NCBI RefSeq assembly: GCF_024198175.1
Contig: NZ_JAJVKV010000001.1
Coordinates: forward strand, 496,001-560,000
Length of the DNA: 64,000 nucleotides
Direction: 5' to 3'
DNA from: Pyxidicoccus xibeiensis
GTDB taxonomy: Bacteria > Myxococcota > Myxococcia > Myxococcales > Myxococcaceae
The translations under genes were made by a program, and so were the position numbers. Below, one piece after another: positions 17,176-27,087 of the stretch (position 1 is its first letter; every line of letters starts with the position of its first letter). The notes beneath the pieces are model-generated. The model was not told where the DNA came from. It did no database searches and saw only the letters and a program-made list of their open reading frames with translations.

Positions 17176-18117
17176 ATGAACACGGCCCCTGATTACAGTC
17201 ACGCCGAAAAGCTACTTGCCGAACTCTCTTCTCCGCTCTTCAACCCCCTGCTGAAGAAGTGGGTGGGGCGCGGCGAGCTGGACTACGAGCTGTACCTCAA
17301 GACGCCCACGCTGCTGTCGCTGCAGTCGCCGGAGGCAGAGCGCATCGCGCACGACGAGCTGATGTTCCAGCTGGTGCACCAGGCGCAGGAGCTGTGGCTG
17401 AAGCTGGCCTCGCGCGAGACGGTGGAGCTGGTGGCGGAGCTGGACGGGGACGTGCTGTGGGGGGCGTCGGCCCGGCTGGAGCGGCTGACCCGGGTGCTGC
17501 GCACGCTGGGCTCGGAGCTGGCGGTGCTGGAGACGATGACGCCGGAAGTCTACCAGGTCATCCGGCGCAGCCTGGGCAACGGCAGCGGCCAGGAGTCCCC
17601 CGGCTACAACACCTTCCGGCACGCGGCGGCGGGGCTGGAGGCGGCGCTGGAGCGGCTGCTGGAGCGGCGCGAGCAGACGCTGAAGTCCGTCTACACGCCG
17701 GGCGGGCCGGAGGACCTCAAGCGCATCTGCGAGCAGCTGGTGGACGTGGACGAGTCCTTCCAGGACTGGCTGTACGCGCACTTCCAGCTGGTGCGCCGCA
17801 CCATCGGCGTGGACCGGACGGTGAAGGCGCTGGACGGGCTGCCCACGCAGGTGCTCGTGGGGCGGATGACGCTGCCGCTGTTCCGCCAGCTCTGGGACGT
17901 GCGCGTGGAGCTGACGGCGGCGTGGCGGCGCGAGGGCGGCATGGCCCCCGGCACCGAGCGTTCCGGCTGCATGGTGGGAGAGCGGAGCGTCCACGAGGCC
18001 CAGGCCGCCCACGAGCGTGCCGGCTGCATGGCGGGCGAGCGGAGCGTCCACCCGGCCCAGGCCGCCGGCGGCGGCTGTCCGGTGGTGCATGCGGTCCTGC
18101 CTCCGGTGGAGCCCTGA
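17176..18117 (+). CDS. Tryptophan 2,3-dioxygenase-like haem protein
   Basis: A 313-residue protein; the ATG at 17176 is chosen because GGAGG precedes it at 5 bp. It keeps several tryptophan 2,3-dioxygenase landmarks: LVHQAQELWLK with His68 (distal His region), the GSGQESPGYNTFR segment, and LYAHFQLVRRTIG with His202 at the place of the proximal haem ligand. The Gly-Thr-rich GTGGSSG loop that holds substrate in true dioxygenases is replaced by a different sequence (VDRTVKALDGLPTQ). The C-terminus ends in two copies of a 19-residue Cys/His-containing repeat (261-298). It is therefore a member of the haem-dependent aromatic oxygenase superfamily that need not make N-formylkynurenine. A methyltransferase gene follows after 5 bp. 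Substrate unknown. Confidence 0.8.
   Translation: MNTAPDYSHAEKLLAELSSPLFNPLLKKWVGRGELDYELYLKTPTLLSLQSPEAERIAHDELMFQLVHQAQELWLKLASRETVELVAELDGDVLWGASARLERLTRVLRTLGSELAVLETMTPEVYQVIRRSLGNGSGQESPGYNTFRHAAAGLEAALERLLERREQTLKSVYTPGGPEDLKRICEQLVDVDESFQDWLYAHFQLVRRTIGVDRTVKALDGLPTQVLVGRMTLPLFRQLWDVRVELTAAWRREGGMAPGTERSGCMVGERSVHEAQAAHERAGCMAGERSVHPAQAAGGGCPVVHAVLPPVEP
17956..18066 (+). repeat. Two tandem 57-bp units in dioxygenase-like gene
   Basis: Unit 1 is 17956-18012 and unit 2 is 18013-18066 (last codon missing). They are in frame and encode 19- and 18-residue copies sharing GCM-GERSVH-AQAA. Each unit carries one Cys and at least one His. Confidence 0.85.
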
Positions 18118-18122
18118 CGGCG

Positions 18123-19166
18123 GTGGCACCGGAGGACGCACCGCCGCCGCCCGGCGGCTCGCCGCGCGCGCTGCTGCACCTGCTGTTCAACGGCGCCCGC
18201 GCGGTGGACGTGGTGCAGACAGCGCTCCAGCTCGGGCTGCTGGACGCGCTGGAGCCGGGCCCCGTCACCCTGGGCGCGCTGGCGGCGCGCCACGGGCTGA
18301 TACCGGGCCGCCTCTACAAGCTGCTGGACTGCCTGGAGAGCCTCGGCCTGGTGCGGCGCGAGCAGCCCTCCGATGCACTGGACTCCGCGCGCTACACGGC
18401 GGTGCCCGGCCTGCGCGCGGCGGCCCAGGCCGTGCTGGGCCCGCACTCGCTGGAGAGAGACCGCGAGCGCTACGCCTGGCGGCAGCTGCACGGGCGCCTG
18501 CCGGAAGTGCTGCGCGGCGAGCACGCCATGCCCCCCTCCGACTTCGACTGGCCCCCGCGCACCGCGGAGCAGGTGGAGGGCTTCGAGGCCAGCATGGCCG
18601 CGGGCCTGCCGCCGATTCTGGAGACGCTCCGCGCGCACGGCCCGCGCCTGTGGAAGGACGGCGGGCGGCTGCTGGACGTGGGCGGTGGAGACGGGACGCT
18701 GGCGGCGCACCTCGTGCGCGAGCACCCCGGCCTCACGGTGGACGTCTACAACCTGCCGGCCACCGCGCCGCTGGTGGCGCGCACGCGCGAGCACCACGGC
18801 CTGCCCCCCGAGCGCCTGGGCTTCGTGGGCGGGGACTTCCTGAAGGAGCCGCTGCCGCGCGGGTACGACGCGCTGTCCTTCATCCGCGTGCTGCACGACT
18901 GGCCGGCGGACACGGCGCGCGCGCTGCTGAAGGCGGCGTGGGACGCGCTGCCCTCCGGAGGCCGCGTGCTCGTCTGCGAGGAGTTCCGCACCCCGGAGCG
19001 GCTGGCCGCGCAGTTCTTCTGGTCCTACTTCCTCATCGGCGTGGACACGTGCGTGAGCCGGCTGCGCGAGGTGGAGCACTACCTGCGCGTGCTGGACGAG
19101 ACGGGCTTCACCCGCGCCGAGGTGCTGCCCGGCCCCTTCGAGCTGGTGACGGCGACGAAGCCCTGA
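18123..19166 (+). CDS. SAM-dependent O-methyltransferase-family enzyme
   Basis: A 347-residue enzyme of the plant-type/acetylserotonin O-methyltransferase family. An N-terminal winged-helix dimerisation domain covers about 10-110 (AVDVVQTALQLGLLDALEPGP, LYKLLDCLESLGLV). A Rossmann domain follows with the SAM loop LLDVGGGDGTLAAHL at about 182-196, the conserved GDFLKEPLPRGYD, and FIRVLHDWPADTA, whose His-Asp-Trp is the usual catalytic region. GTG at 18123 lies 5 bp after the dioxygenase-like stop; further GTGs upstream would overlap that gene. Members methylate hydroxyls or occasionally carbons of small aromatic molecules. Next to a haem aromatic oxygenase-like protein it suggests a two-step tailoring of an aromatic amino acid or derivative; the substrate is not evident. 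Confidence 0.85.
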   Translation: MAPEDAPPPPGGSPRALLHLLFNGARAVDVVQTALQLGLLDALEPGPVTLGALAARHGLIPGRLYKLLDCLESLGLVRREQPSDALDSARYTAVPGLRAAAQAVLGPHSLERDRERYAWRQLHGRLPEVLRGEHAMPPSDFDWPPRTAEQVEGFEASMAAGLPPILETLRAHGPRLWKDGGRLLDVGGGDGTLAAHLVREHPGLTVDVYNLPATAPLVARTREHHGLPPERLGFVGGDFLKEPLPRGYDALSFIRVLHDWPADTARALLKAAWDALPSGGRVLVCEEFRTPERLAAQFFWSYFLIGVDTCVSRLREVEHYLRVLDETGFTRAEVLPGPFELVTATKP

Positions 19167-19187
19167 CACCCGGGCGCCGCTGTCAGG
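19162..19187 (+). terminator. Hairpin at methyltransferase stop codon
   Basis: CCTGACA (19162-19168) pairs perfectly with TGTCAGG (19181-19187), with a GC-rich loop. The left arm includes the stop codon. No U-tract. Confidence 0.4.
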
Positions 19188-19453
19188 CCCGCTGGGGCCC
19201 CACCTCCCGTAAAAAGGAAAGCCTCCCTCCCGAAGCGAGCGCCCTGTCGCCATCACGGGGCCGGGAGCACCCGGTGGGCCACATACCGGCGGGGGCGTGG
19301 CCCCGGAGCCCCGCCCCCTGTTACGCTTCCCTCATGCGGAGGAACGCCAGCACTCACCCTGGCTGCGCGACGCCCTGGGCAGACGCCTCTGGGAAGCCGC
19401 CCCTTCCACTCCTACCTGACACCTCCGGCTCGCTCCCCAGCTTCACACCTGGC
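19188..19453 (+). other. Gene-free stretch
   Basis: Between the methyltransferase hairpin and the sigma-54-type promoter I see no coding signal: the frames here lack the GC-skewed third position of neighbouring genes and have no ribosome-binding site. No repeat or conserved RNA recognised. Confidence 0.5.
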
Positions 19454-19469
19454 TGGCACGTGACCTGCA
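19454..19469 (+). promoter_or_regulatory. Candidate sigma-54 promoter for hydrolase gene
   Basis: TGGCACGTGACCTGCA matches the -24/-12 consensus TGGCACG-N4-TTGCA with one mismatch. GG (19455-19456) and GC (19467-19468) are exactly 12 bp apart. Transcription would start near 19480, about 56 bp before the ATG at 19536. Confidence 0.55.
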
Positions 19470-19535
19470 ACCTACGTTGCTCGTGGGGTGTGCGACTTCA
19501 AGGCTGACGCAGTCCGACGAAGGGGAGGACTCCGC

Positions 19536-20330
19536 ATGAAGAAGCAGCAGGGTTCACGCAGGTCGGATGAGGGTGCTGGCAAGGCGGTCCGTGGCTTGGT
19601 GACTTCGGCGGGGGGCCTCGGAGGGGCCTGGACGCCGCCCGCGAACAACGGCGAGGTGCGGGTGCCGGTGGACGAGGGCGTGGAGCTGCGCGGCATCCTC
19701 CAGGTGCCCTCCACCGCCACGGGCGTGGTGGTGCTGGCCCGGGGTCATGGCAGCAGCCGGCGCGGCGCACGTGACCTGACGGTGGCCCGCATGCTCCAGG
19801 CCGAGGGGCTGGCGACGCTGGCGGTGGACCTGCTGACGGCGGCGGAGGAGGAGGCCTGGCGCGAGCGCGACTTGCGCTTCAACCTGGGCCTGTTCGCCGG
19901 GCGCCTCGCGGGCGTGGCGCGGTGGCTGCGGCGCGCGCCCCGCACGAGCGGCCTGCGCGTGGGCTACCTCGGCTCGTACACCGGCGCGGGCGCGGCCCTG
20001 GCCGCCGCCGCGCTGCGGCCCGAGTCCGTGGACGCGGTGGTGTGCCGCGGCGGGCGGCTGGCCCTGTCGAACACGGTACTGTCGCGCGTGCGCGCGCCCA
20101 CGCTGCTCATCCTCGGCGGGGACGACACGTCCGCGCTGGAGCCGCACCGCCGGGCCTTCGCCGCGCTGAACACGGAGAAGCGGCTGGAGGTCATCCCCGG
20201 CACCACCCACCGCTTCGAGCAGCCCGACCCGCAGCGGCAGATGGTGGAGCTGGCCGGGCTCTGGTTCCTCCAGCACCTGGGCACCTCGCGCTGGGAGACG
20301 CAGCCCTCGTCGCAGGCCTTGGGCCTCTGA
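19536..20330 (+). CDS. Alpha/beta hydrolase with altered nucleophile site
   Basis: A 264-residue protein of the dienelactone-hydrolase-like alpha/beta fold group; the ATG at 19536 follows AGGGGAGGAC. Landmarks are VVLARGHGSSR (oxyanion-hole strand, 65-75), the acid region LLILGGDD, and the catalytic-type His in PGTTHRFEQP. The nucleophile elbow reads GYLGSYTGAG, with Tyr148 at the centre of G-S-Y-T-G where relatives, from my knowledge of the family, have Ser in G-A-S-T-G. A Ser sits one residue early (Ser147). The enzyme may be inactive or use a shifted geometry. The gene is alone between two hairpins, behind a sigma-54-type promoter. Substrate unknown. Confidence 0.8.
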   Translation: MKKQQGSRRSDEGAGKAVRGLVTSAGGLGGAWTPPANNGEVRVPVDEGVELRGILQVPSTATGVVVLARGHGSSRRGARDLTVARMLQAEGLATLAVDLLTAAEEEAWRERDLRFNLGLFAGRLAGVARWLRRAPRTSGLRVGYLGSYTGAGAALAAAALRPESVDAVVCRGGRLALSNTVLSRVRAPTLLILGGDDTSALEPHRRAFAALNTEKRLEVIPGTTHRFEQPDPQRQMVELAGLWFLQHLGTSRWETQPSSQALGL

Positions 20331-20343
20331 CAAGGAACACGGA

Positions 20344-20373
20344 CCGGGGCAGCCCGTGCATGGCCTGCCCCGG
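20344..20373 (+). terminator. Hairpin after hydrolase gene
   Basis: CCGGGGCAG (20344-20352) pairs perfectly with CTGCCCCGG (20365-20373), 12-nt loop, 13 bp after the stop codon. Followed by GTCTT but no real U-tract. Lies between convergent genes. Confidence 0.5.
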
Positions 20374-20569
20374 CCCGTCTTGGGGGGACGCTGCATGGCC
20401 CCGATGCCCAAGGGGGGGAGGGAGGGAGCAGGGCTCTCCACGGGCATCGAGGCAGGCTTCACGATGCGCTTCTGGAAGGCGCGGCGATACTGGCCGCGAG
20501 TCGGTCGCCCTGGTGGACAGGTCGGGTGTGACGCAGCAGGTGTCAGGTCGCCTGACTGAAGTGGCCCGC

Positions 20570-21259
20570 CTAGACGGAGGCTGGCCGCTGCACGCCCAGC
20601 TGGCACGCGAGCACGGCCAGCTGCGTGCGGTTCTCCGGGCCCAGCTTCTTGTAGATGCTGGTGATGTGCGCCTTCACCGTGCGCTCGGTGATGCCCAGGC
20701 ATGCGGCAATCTTCAGGTTGTCCGCGCCCGCCGCGATGTAGCCCAGCACCTCGCGCTCGCGCAGCGTCAGCTTGCCCAGCTCGCCGCCCGTGTAGCCCGT
20801 CTCAGGCTGGGGCTGGAAGCCCTGGAGGGGCGAGCTCCAGCCGAGCCCCACCGGCAGCAGCCGCTCGCCGCGCGCCACGCGCCGCACCGCCTCCACCACC
20901 TCGTTCAGCCCCACGTTCTGCTTGCAGAGGTAGCCGGCCGCGCCCACGCTCAGGCACTGCTCCACGAGGCCGGGCTCCTCGTTGCCTGACATCACGAGCG
21001 ACCTCACGTTGGGATAGAAGTCATGCAGGCACTGGAGCGCGGTGAGCCCGCTGGCCGCCTCGTCGCGCCCGGGGACCTCCAGCCGCAGGTCCAGCACCGC
21101 GACGTCGGGCGGCGACTCGCGCACCCGGGCCAGGAACTGCGTCGTCTGCCCGCTGCTCACCACCACGTCCATCCCCGCGCCTTCCAGCACCGCGACCAGA
21201 CACTCCCGGAAGACCTGCTGGTCTTCCAGGATGGCAACCCGGATTCGCTCTCCAACCAT
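20570..21259 (-). CDS. NarL/FixJ-type response regulator
   Basis: A 229-residue regulator from the ATG at 21257-21259, which has AAAGGA upstream; a TTG at 21337 would add an unsupported 26 residues. The receiver (5-125) has Glu-Asp in AILEDQQ, phospho-acceptor Asp57 in AVLDLRL, VMSGNEE, and Lys in GYLCKQNVG. A linker leads to a LuxR-type helix-turn-helix at about 165-220 (LTLREREVLGYIAAG, ERTVKAHITSIYKKLG). It should bind DNA as a dimer when phosphorylated. No cognate kinase is adjacent; the upstream neighbours on the same strand are a small unknown gene and a CheB-type methylesterase, so the three may form a loose cluster. Confidence 0.92.
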   Translation of the reverse strand: MVGERIRVAILEDQQVFRECLVAVLEGAGMDVVVSSGQTTQFLARVRESPPDVAVLDLRLEVPGRDEAASGLTALQCLHDFYPNVRSLVMSGNEEPGLVEQCLSVGAAGYLCKQNVGLNEVVEAVRRVARGERLLPVGLGWSSPLQGFQPQPETGYTGGELGKLTLREREVLGYIAAGADNLKIAACLGITERTVKAHITSIYKKLGPENRTQLAVLACQLGVQRPASV

Positions 21260-21453
21260 CGCAGTCGTCCTTTCGAACCCGGCCTCACCCACGGCCTGCA
21301 CCCGGGGGCGACGCTCCACCGCAGATGTAAGCGTCAACGGTGGGATTGCACGAGTCCTTCTCTGTAAGAAGCGACCCCTTGCTGTTCACGAAAGGATGTT
21401 CAGGTGACGTTCAAGGTTGCTTGGACAGTGACTTCCTGTTCCAACGTGTCACG

Positions 21454-21732
21454 TCAGGAAGGCAGCCGGACGAGCACCCTGCCAAGCTCCCGCACCACGA
21501 GGCGGCGCCGCTCCGGCTCCACTTCCAGCCGCACGCAGCAGCTGTGCGCGTAGAAGAGGAGCTCCTCGCCCTCCTGCCGGGCGAGCTGGCCCCAGCGGGG
21601 GTCTCCCGCGGGCAGATGCTCGGCCGCCTCCGCCAGCCGCGCCAGCCGGAGCTGCACGGACTGGCGGGCCCGCGACGGAAGCGAGTCCATCAGGGACGAC
21701 AACGCGGAGTGCATGTGGATGGCGTAGGACAT
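21454..21732 (-). CDS. Small hypothetical protein
   Basis: A 92-residue frame with ATG at 21730-21732, strong third-position GC bias, and a sensible amphipathic composition (RQSVQLRLARLAEAAEHL, LLFYAHSCCVRLEVEPERR). The longer frame reaching 22149 is antisense-like sequence inside the CheB gene and is not supported. Two adjacent Cys are the only notable feature. No signal peptide or membrane segment, and no clear Shine-Dalgarno. It sits between the CheB-type gene (130 bp upstream) and the NarL regulator (194 bp downstream), all on the minus strand. Function unknown. Confidence 0.55.
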   Translation of the reverse strand: MSYAIHMHSALSSLMDSLPSRARQSVQLRLARLAEAAEHLPAGDPRWGQLARQEGEELLFYAHSCCVRLEVEPERRRLVVRELGRVLVRLPS

Positions 21733-21862
21733 GGGGTGGCCCGGTGACAGGCGACATTGGACCTGGGGCCGATGGTGACCCGACGCCAGCCTGCACCCCG
21801 AGCACATCCCTCCTCCCAGGTCGTCTGTCTTGGACCGGGTGCCGCGCAAGGGAGCCCGCGCC

Positions 21863-22921
21863 TCATGCGTGCCGCTGCCGCAGCGGGCCCGCCTCTTCTT
21901 CCGGGACTCCCATGTCGTCCTGCGGGGTGCCGCCCAGCACCAGCCCGCGCAGGACGAGCACCTGCGCCTCCGCCGCCTCGGCGCGTTCGCTGAAGCGCTC
22001 GGCCGAGTGCAGGTTCTGGTGTTCCCGCGCCCGGGTGGCCATGCGCCGGGCCAGGGCCGCGCTCTCCTCCAGCGCGCGCAGCGCGGCCCACAGCGCCTCG
22101 TCCACGCCCTGCTGCTGCCCGGAGACCAGGGCCCTGGCGGTGTAGCCATGTCCCGTGCGGCACCGGAAGCGCAGCAGGCCCTCGTCGTTCATCTCGAGGA
22201 GCACCCCGCCGCAGTCCGGACACGAGAAGTGCGAGGGCGTCCCATACTTCGGAGGCGCTCCTTCCACCGTGTCTTCCTCCAGCGTCAGCGTCTTCACCTC
22301 CGCCTGCAGCTGCCGTGAGGGCGACGGGCGGCGTCCCGCCTCCCGCGGCGTCACCGGCGTGGCCACCAGCCGCTCCAGGAGTGGCCCCAGCTCCCGCAGC
22401 CGCACGCGGTGGTCCACCTTCACGTACTCCAGGGCGCTGCGGGGCATGTCCGGGCAGTACGCATCGGCTGGCTCCTGCACCACCGCGATGCCGCCCTGCG
22501 CCTTCACCGCGAGCAGCCCCCCCGTCCCGCAGTCCAGCGCCCCGGTGAGCACCACGCCCACCACCCGGGAGCCATAGGTGCGTGCCGCCGAGCGGAACAG
22601 CGTGTCCACCGCCGGCCGGTGCCCGTTCTCCCGAGGCCCCTTCACCGCCCGCACCGTCCCGGGCTCCACCACCAGGTGTCTGTCATTCGGCGCCACGTAG
22701 ATGGTGCCGGGCTCCAGCGCCTCGCCGTCCCGCGGATGTCGCGCGGGCAGCGCTCCCGCCCGGGAGAGGATGTCCGGCAGCAGGCTCTCGTGCCGCGGCG
22801 ACAGGTGCAGCACCACCAGCACCGCCGCCGGCAAATCCCTGGGCAGCTGCGCCGCCAGCGCGGAGAGCGCCTCGACGCCTCCCATGGAAGCGCCGATGAC
22901 GATGATGTCGTGGTGGGGCAT
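21863..22921 (-). CDS. CheB-type protein-glutamate methylesterase
   Basis: A 352-residue protein that starts directly with the CheB catalytic domain (1-185), without an N-terminal receiver. Active-site residues are present: Ser12 in IGASMGGVEAL, a His in VLHLSPRH, and Asp in LTGALDCGTGG. A linker is followed by a zinc-ribbon-like segment (CPDCGG ... CRTGHGY) at about 235-265. A helical C-terminus with Glu/Arg-rich repeats completes the protein. CheB enzymes demethylate or deamidate chemoreceptor glutamates. No receptor, CheA or CheW gene is nearby, so this looks like a stray member serving a remote array or a non-chemotactic function. GGAGGAAGG-type purines lie upstream of the ATG. Confidence 0.88.
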   Translation of the reverse strand: MPHHDIIVIGASMGGVEALSALAAQLPRDLPAAVLVVLHLSPRHESLLPDILSRAGALPARHPRDGEALEPGTIYVAPNDRHLVVEPGTVRAVKGPRENGHRPAVDTLFRSAARTYGSRVVGVVLTGALDCGTGGLLAVKAQGGIAVVQEPADAYCPDMPRSALEYVKVDHRVRLRELGPLLERLVATPVTPREAGRRPSPSRQLQAEVKTLTLEEDTVEGAPPKYGTPSHFSCPDCGGVLLEMNDEGLLRFRCRTGHGYTARALVSGQQQGVDEALWAALRALEESAALARRMATRAREHQNLHSAERFSERAEAAEAQVLVLRGLVLGGTPQDDMGVPEEEAGPLRQRHA

Positions 22922-23260
22922 GTGCCTTTCGCCTTCCTCCGCTTCAAGCTAGGAATCCCGAGCCGACGCCGGGCGGTGCCTGCGCCGGCCTCCCCCGGAA
23001 CTCCGCCTGCCTGCCCTCTCTCCTGGCATGTCCGAGCGCCAGCTTCGCAAAGGCCGACATGCCCTCCAGGGTGAAGACGCACCCGCATGTTTACGGACTG
23101 CCCCGCTCTTCCGGGGAAGCACCGTGACGCGCGGGAAGATGTGGCGGGGGGGTGGCGACACGGAGGCGGCGCGTAGTGGATACTTCGCATACGGCCCGGT
23201 CCTGAAGGAGACGTCAGGAACGCGGCCTGCCACCCATCCGCTCTCTCTGGGGGACGACTC
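22922..23260. other. Divergent intergenic region
   Basis: 339 bp between the CheB-type gene and the receiver gene. It must hold both promoters. I see no consensus -24/-12 element and no clear -35/-10 pair. A short inverted repeat, CCCC-GCTCTTCC-GGGG, lies around 23102-23117. GGGGGA precedes the receiver ATG at 23261. Confidence 0.4.
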
Positions 23261-23668
23261 ATGTCGGAGACGAAGATTCGCGTCCTGATCGTGGACGATG
23301 ACCAGGACCAGCTCGCGTTGGCGGAGCGCTCGCTGTCCGCCTACAACTTCGACGTCCGCACGCACCGCTCCTCGCTGGGCGTATCCAACCTGGTGCGCAC
23401 GTCGGCGCCGGACCTGGTGCTGCTGGACGTGAACATCCCCGCGCTCACCGGTGACAAGGTGCTGGCGCTGGCGCGCTCGCAGGCGCCGGCGGCGACGAAG
23501 TTCATCCTCTACTCCGCCTCGGACGAGTCCAAGCTGCGCGCGCTGGCGCGGGCGTCGGGCGCGGACGGCTACATCGTCAAGAGCGTGCAGGGCGAGGAGC
23601 TGGCCCAGCGGCTGGTGGCGTTCCACCAGAAGGCCCGCACCTCCGAGGCCACTCCCGCCGCTCCGTAG
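23261..23668 (+). CDS. Single-domain response regulator, paralogue
   Basis: A 135-residue receiver with VDDDQDQ pocket, phospho-acceptor Asp in LLDVNIPA (about 55), ILYSASDES and IVKSVQGEE. It ends in an Ala/Pro/Thr tail and has no output domain. It resembles the receiver at 16687-17097 along its whole length, including SSLGVSNLVR and SGADGYI, so the pair arose by duplication or both descend from a family expanded in this lineage. It stands alone: the gene upstream is divergent and the gene downstream convergent. Its kinase is unknown; the FIST-linked hybrid kinase 6.5 kb away is one candidate by analogy. Confidence 0.88.
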   Translation: MSETKIRVLIVDDDQDQLALAERSLSAYNFDVRTHRSSLGVSNLVRTSAPDLVLLDVNIPALTGDKVLALARSQAPAATKFILYSASDESKLRALARASGADGYIVKSVQGEELAQRLVAFHQKARTSEATPAAP

Positions 23669-23683
23669 CGGCGAGGCGCGTGC

Positions 23684-23715
23684 GAGCTGAAGCCTCTCGC
23701 CAGAGGCTTCAGCTC
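23684..23715. terminator. Perfect 14-bp hairpin between convergent genes
   Basis: GAGCTGAAGCCTCT (23684-23697) pairs without mismatch with AGAGGCTTCAGCTC (23702-23715) around a CGCC loop. The right arm contains the stop codon of the UbiB-type gene. It is probably a bidirectional terminator or an mRNA 3'-end protector. No U-tract. Confidence 0.65.
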
Positions 23716-25013
23716 ACCAGCTCCGCCATCTCCAGGAAGACGCCGCGGAAGTCTCCGCGCGCGCCGATGAGGCGCAGGTTCTGCGCCAGCCCGCCGGTGG
23801 AGCGGAAGAACATCACCGCCTCCGCGGGCGGCTTGATTTTCAGGAAGCGCGCCGCGTTGCGCGCGAAGTGGTTGCGCATGTCGCGGGTGATTTCACACGT
23901 CGCGTAGTCATACGGCGTCAGGCGCATGGGGCGCCCGGCGATGTGGAGAATCTCGCGGATGAGCTCGGCGGCCTCCGCGTCCGGCAGCTCCGTGGTGAAG
24001 CCCACTTCCTTGCTGAGTCCCAGCACGTCCATGGGCTCCAGCTTCATGGCGTGCAGGAACATGCGCTGGTTGGCGTCCACGAAGCGCGGGGTGAAGCGCT
24101 TGATGCTGCCGAAGTCGAGCAGGCCCAGCCGCCCGTCCGACATCACCATGAAGTTGCCCGGGTGCGGGTCCGCGTGGATTTCGCCCGCGCCGAAGAAGGG
24201 CCCGTAGGTCGCGCGGATGAGCTGGCGCGCCACGCGGAAGCGCTCCTCGTTGGACGCGCCGGTGAGGACCCAGTCCTTCAGCGTCAGCCCCTCCAGCAGC
24301 TCCAGCGTCAGCACGCGCCCGGTGCTGTGGCTGGAGACGACGCCGGGCACGTAGAGGTCCTTCAGCGGCGCCACGCTCTTCGCGAAGCCCTCCGCCAGCG
24401 CGGCCTCGCGGCGGTAGTCCAGCTCCAGCAGCAGCTCGCCGCGGAACTCGTTGAAGTACGCCGAGCCGTCCATCAGCTTCGACGCCATGGACACCGTCTT
24501 CACCACCATGCCCAGGTTCTCCAGGTCATGGGCCATGGACTCGGCGATGCCGGGGTACTGCACCTTCACCGCCACCGCCCGGCCGTCAGGCAGCACGGCA
24601 CGGTGCACCTGCCCCAGCGACGCGGCGGCCAGGGGCTCGCGGCTGAACTCGCGGAAGGCCTCTTCCACGGGCACGCCCAGCTCCTCGCGCACCACGCGGG
24701 CCACCACGTCCGGGGACATGGCGGGGGCCTGGTTCTGGAGGCGGGCGAGCACCTGCCGCACCTCGGGGGTGAGCAAATCCGGGTCCATGGAGAGGGCCTG
24801 GCCCAGCTTCATGGCCGCGCCCTTGAGCTCGCCCAGGGTGGAGACCAGCTTCTCCGCGGCCCCCTTGCTGAGCAGCTCCGGCGTGCCGCCGGCGAGGCGC
24901 TTCGCGCCGCTCATGAGCACGTCCGTCCCCACCTGCATGGAGAGGCCGGCCAGCTTGCGCATTCGGGTGAACCGCCCCTGCGGGGGCAGCTTGTCGTCGG
25001 AGTCCGTGGCCAT
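23709..25013 (-). CDS. ABC1/UbiB-family atypical kinase
   Basis: A 434-residue protein of the UbiB/ADCK/ABC1 group. It shows the family's KxGQ motif (AAMKLGQALS, about 66-75), the Ala-rich nucleotide loop (PLAAASLGQVHRA), the ATP-binding Lys (VAVKVQYPG), ELDYRREA, the catalytic-loop HADPHPGNF, and the metal-binding LLDFGSIKR. Relatives support ubiquinone or other isoprenoid-lipid metabolism in bacteria and mitochondria, with ATPase rather than ordinary protein kinase activity. No long hydrophobic C-terminal anchor is present, unlike E. coli UbiB. ATG at 25011-25013 lacks an obvious Shine-Dalgarno. No other quinone gene is in the window. Confidence 0.88.
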   Translation of the reverse strand: MATDSDDKLPPQGRFTRMRKLAGLSMQVGTDVLMSGAKRLAGGTPELLSKGAAEKLVSTLGELKGAAMKLGQALSMDPDLLTPEVRQVLARLQNQAPAMSPDVVARVVREELGVPVEEAFREFSREPLAAASLGQVHRAVLPDGRAVAVKVQYPGIAESMAHDLENLGMVVKTVSMASKLMDGSAYFNEFRGELLLELDYRREAALAEGFAKSVAPLKDLYVPGVVSSHSTGRVLTLELLEGLTLKDWVLTGASNEERFRVARQLIRATYGPFFGAGEIHADPHPGNFMVMSDGRLGLLDFGSIKRFTPRFVDANQRMFLHAMKLEPMDVLGLSKEVGFTTELPDAEAAELIREILHIAGRPMRLTPYDYATCEITRDMRNHFARNAARFLKIKPPAEAVMFFRSTGGLAQNLRLIGARGDFRGVFLEMAELVS

Positions 25014-25122
25014 GGAGAGGGCTCGATTAACGGGGAGCCGCCTCTTGGACGCAAGGTACGCCCCCGCGTTGCGCGAGCCAGGCCGGGGGGCCGGCGGGCG
25101 CATCCCACCCCTGGCGAGGCCC

Positions 25123-27039
<1,917 letters not shown>

Positions 27040-27087
27040 GGGGACGGGGGTGCGGGGGTGCCGGGACAGCGTAGCGGCGGGGACCTT

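Noticed and set aside
17259..18122. Upstream extension of the methyltransferase frame
   Set aside because: It runs out of frame through the dioxygenase-like gene. Homology begins only after 18123.
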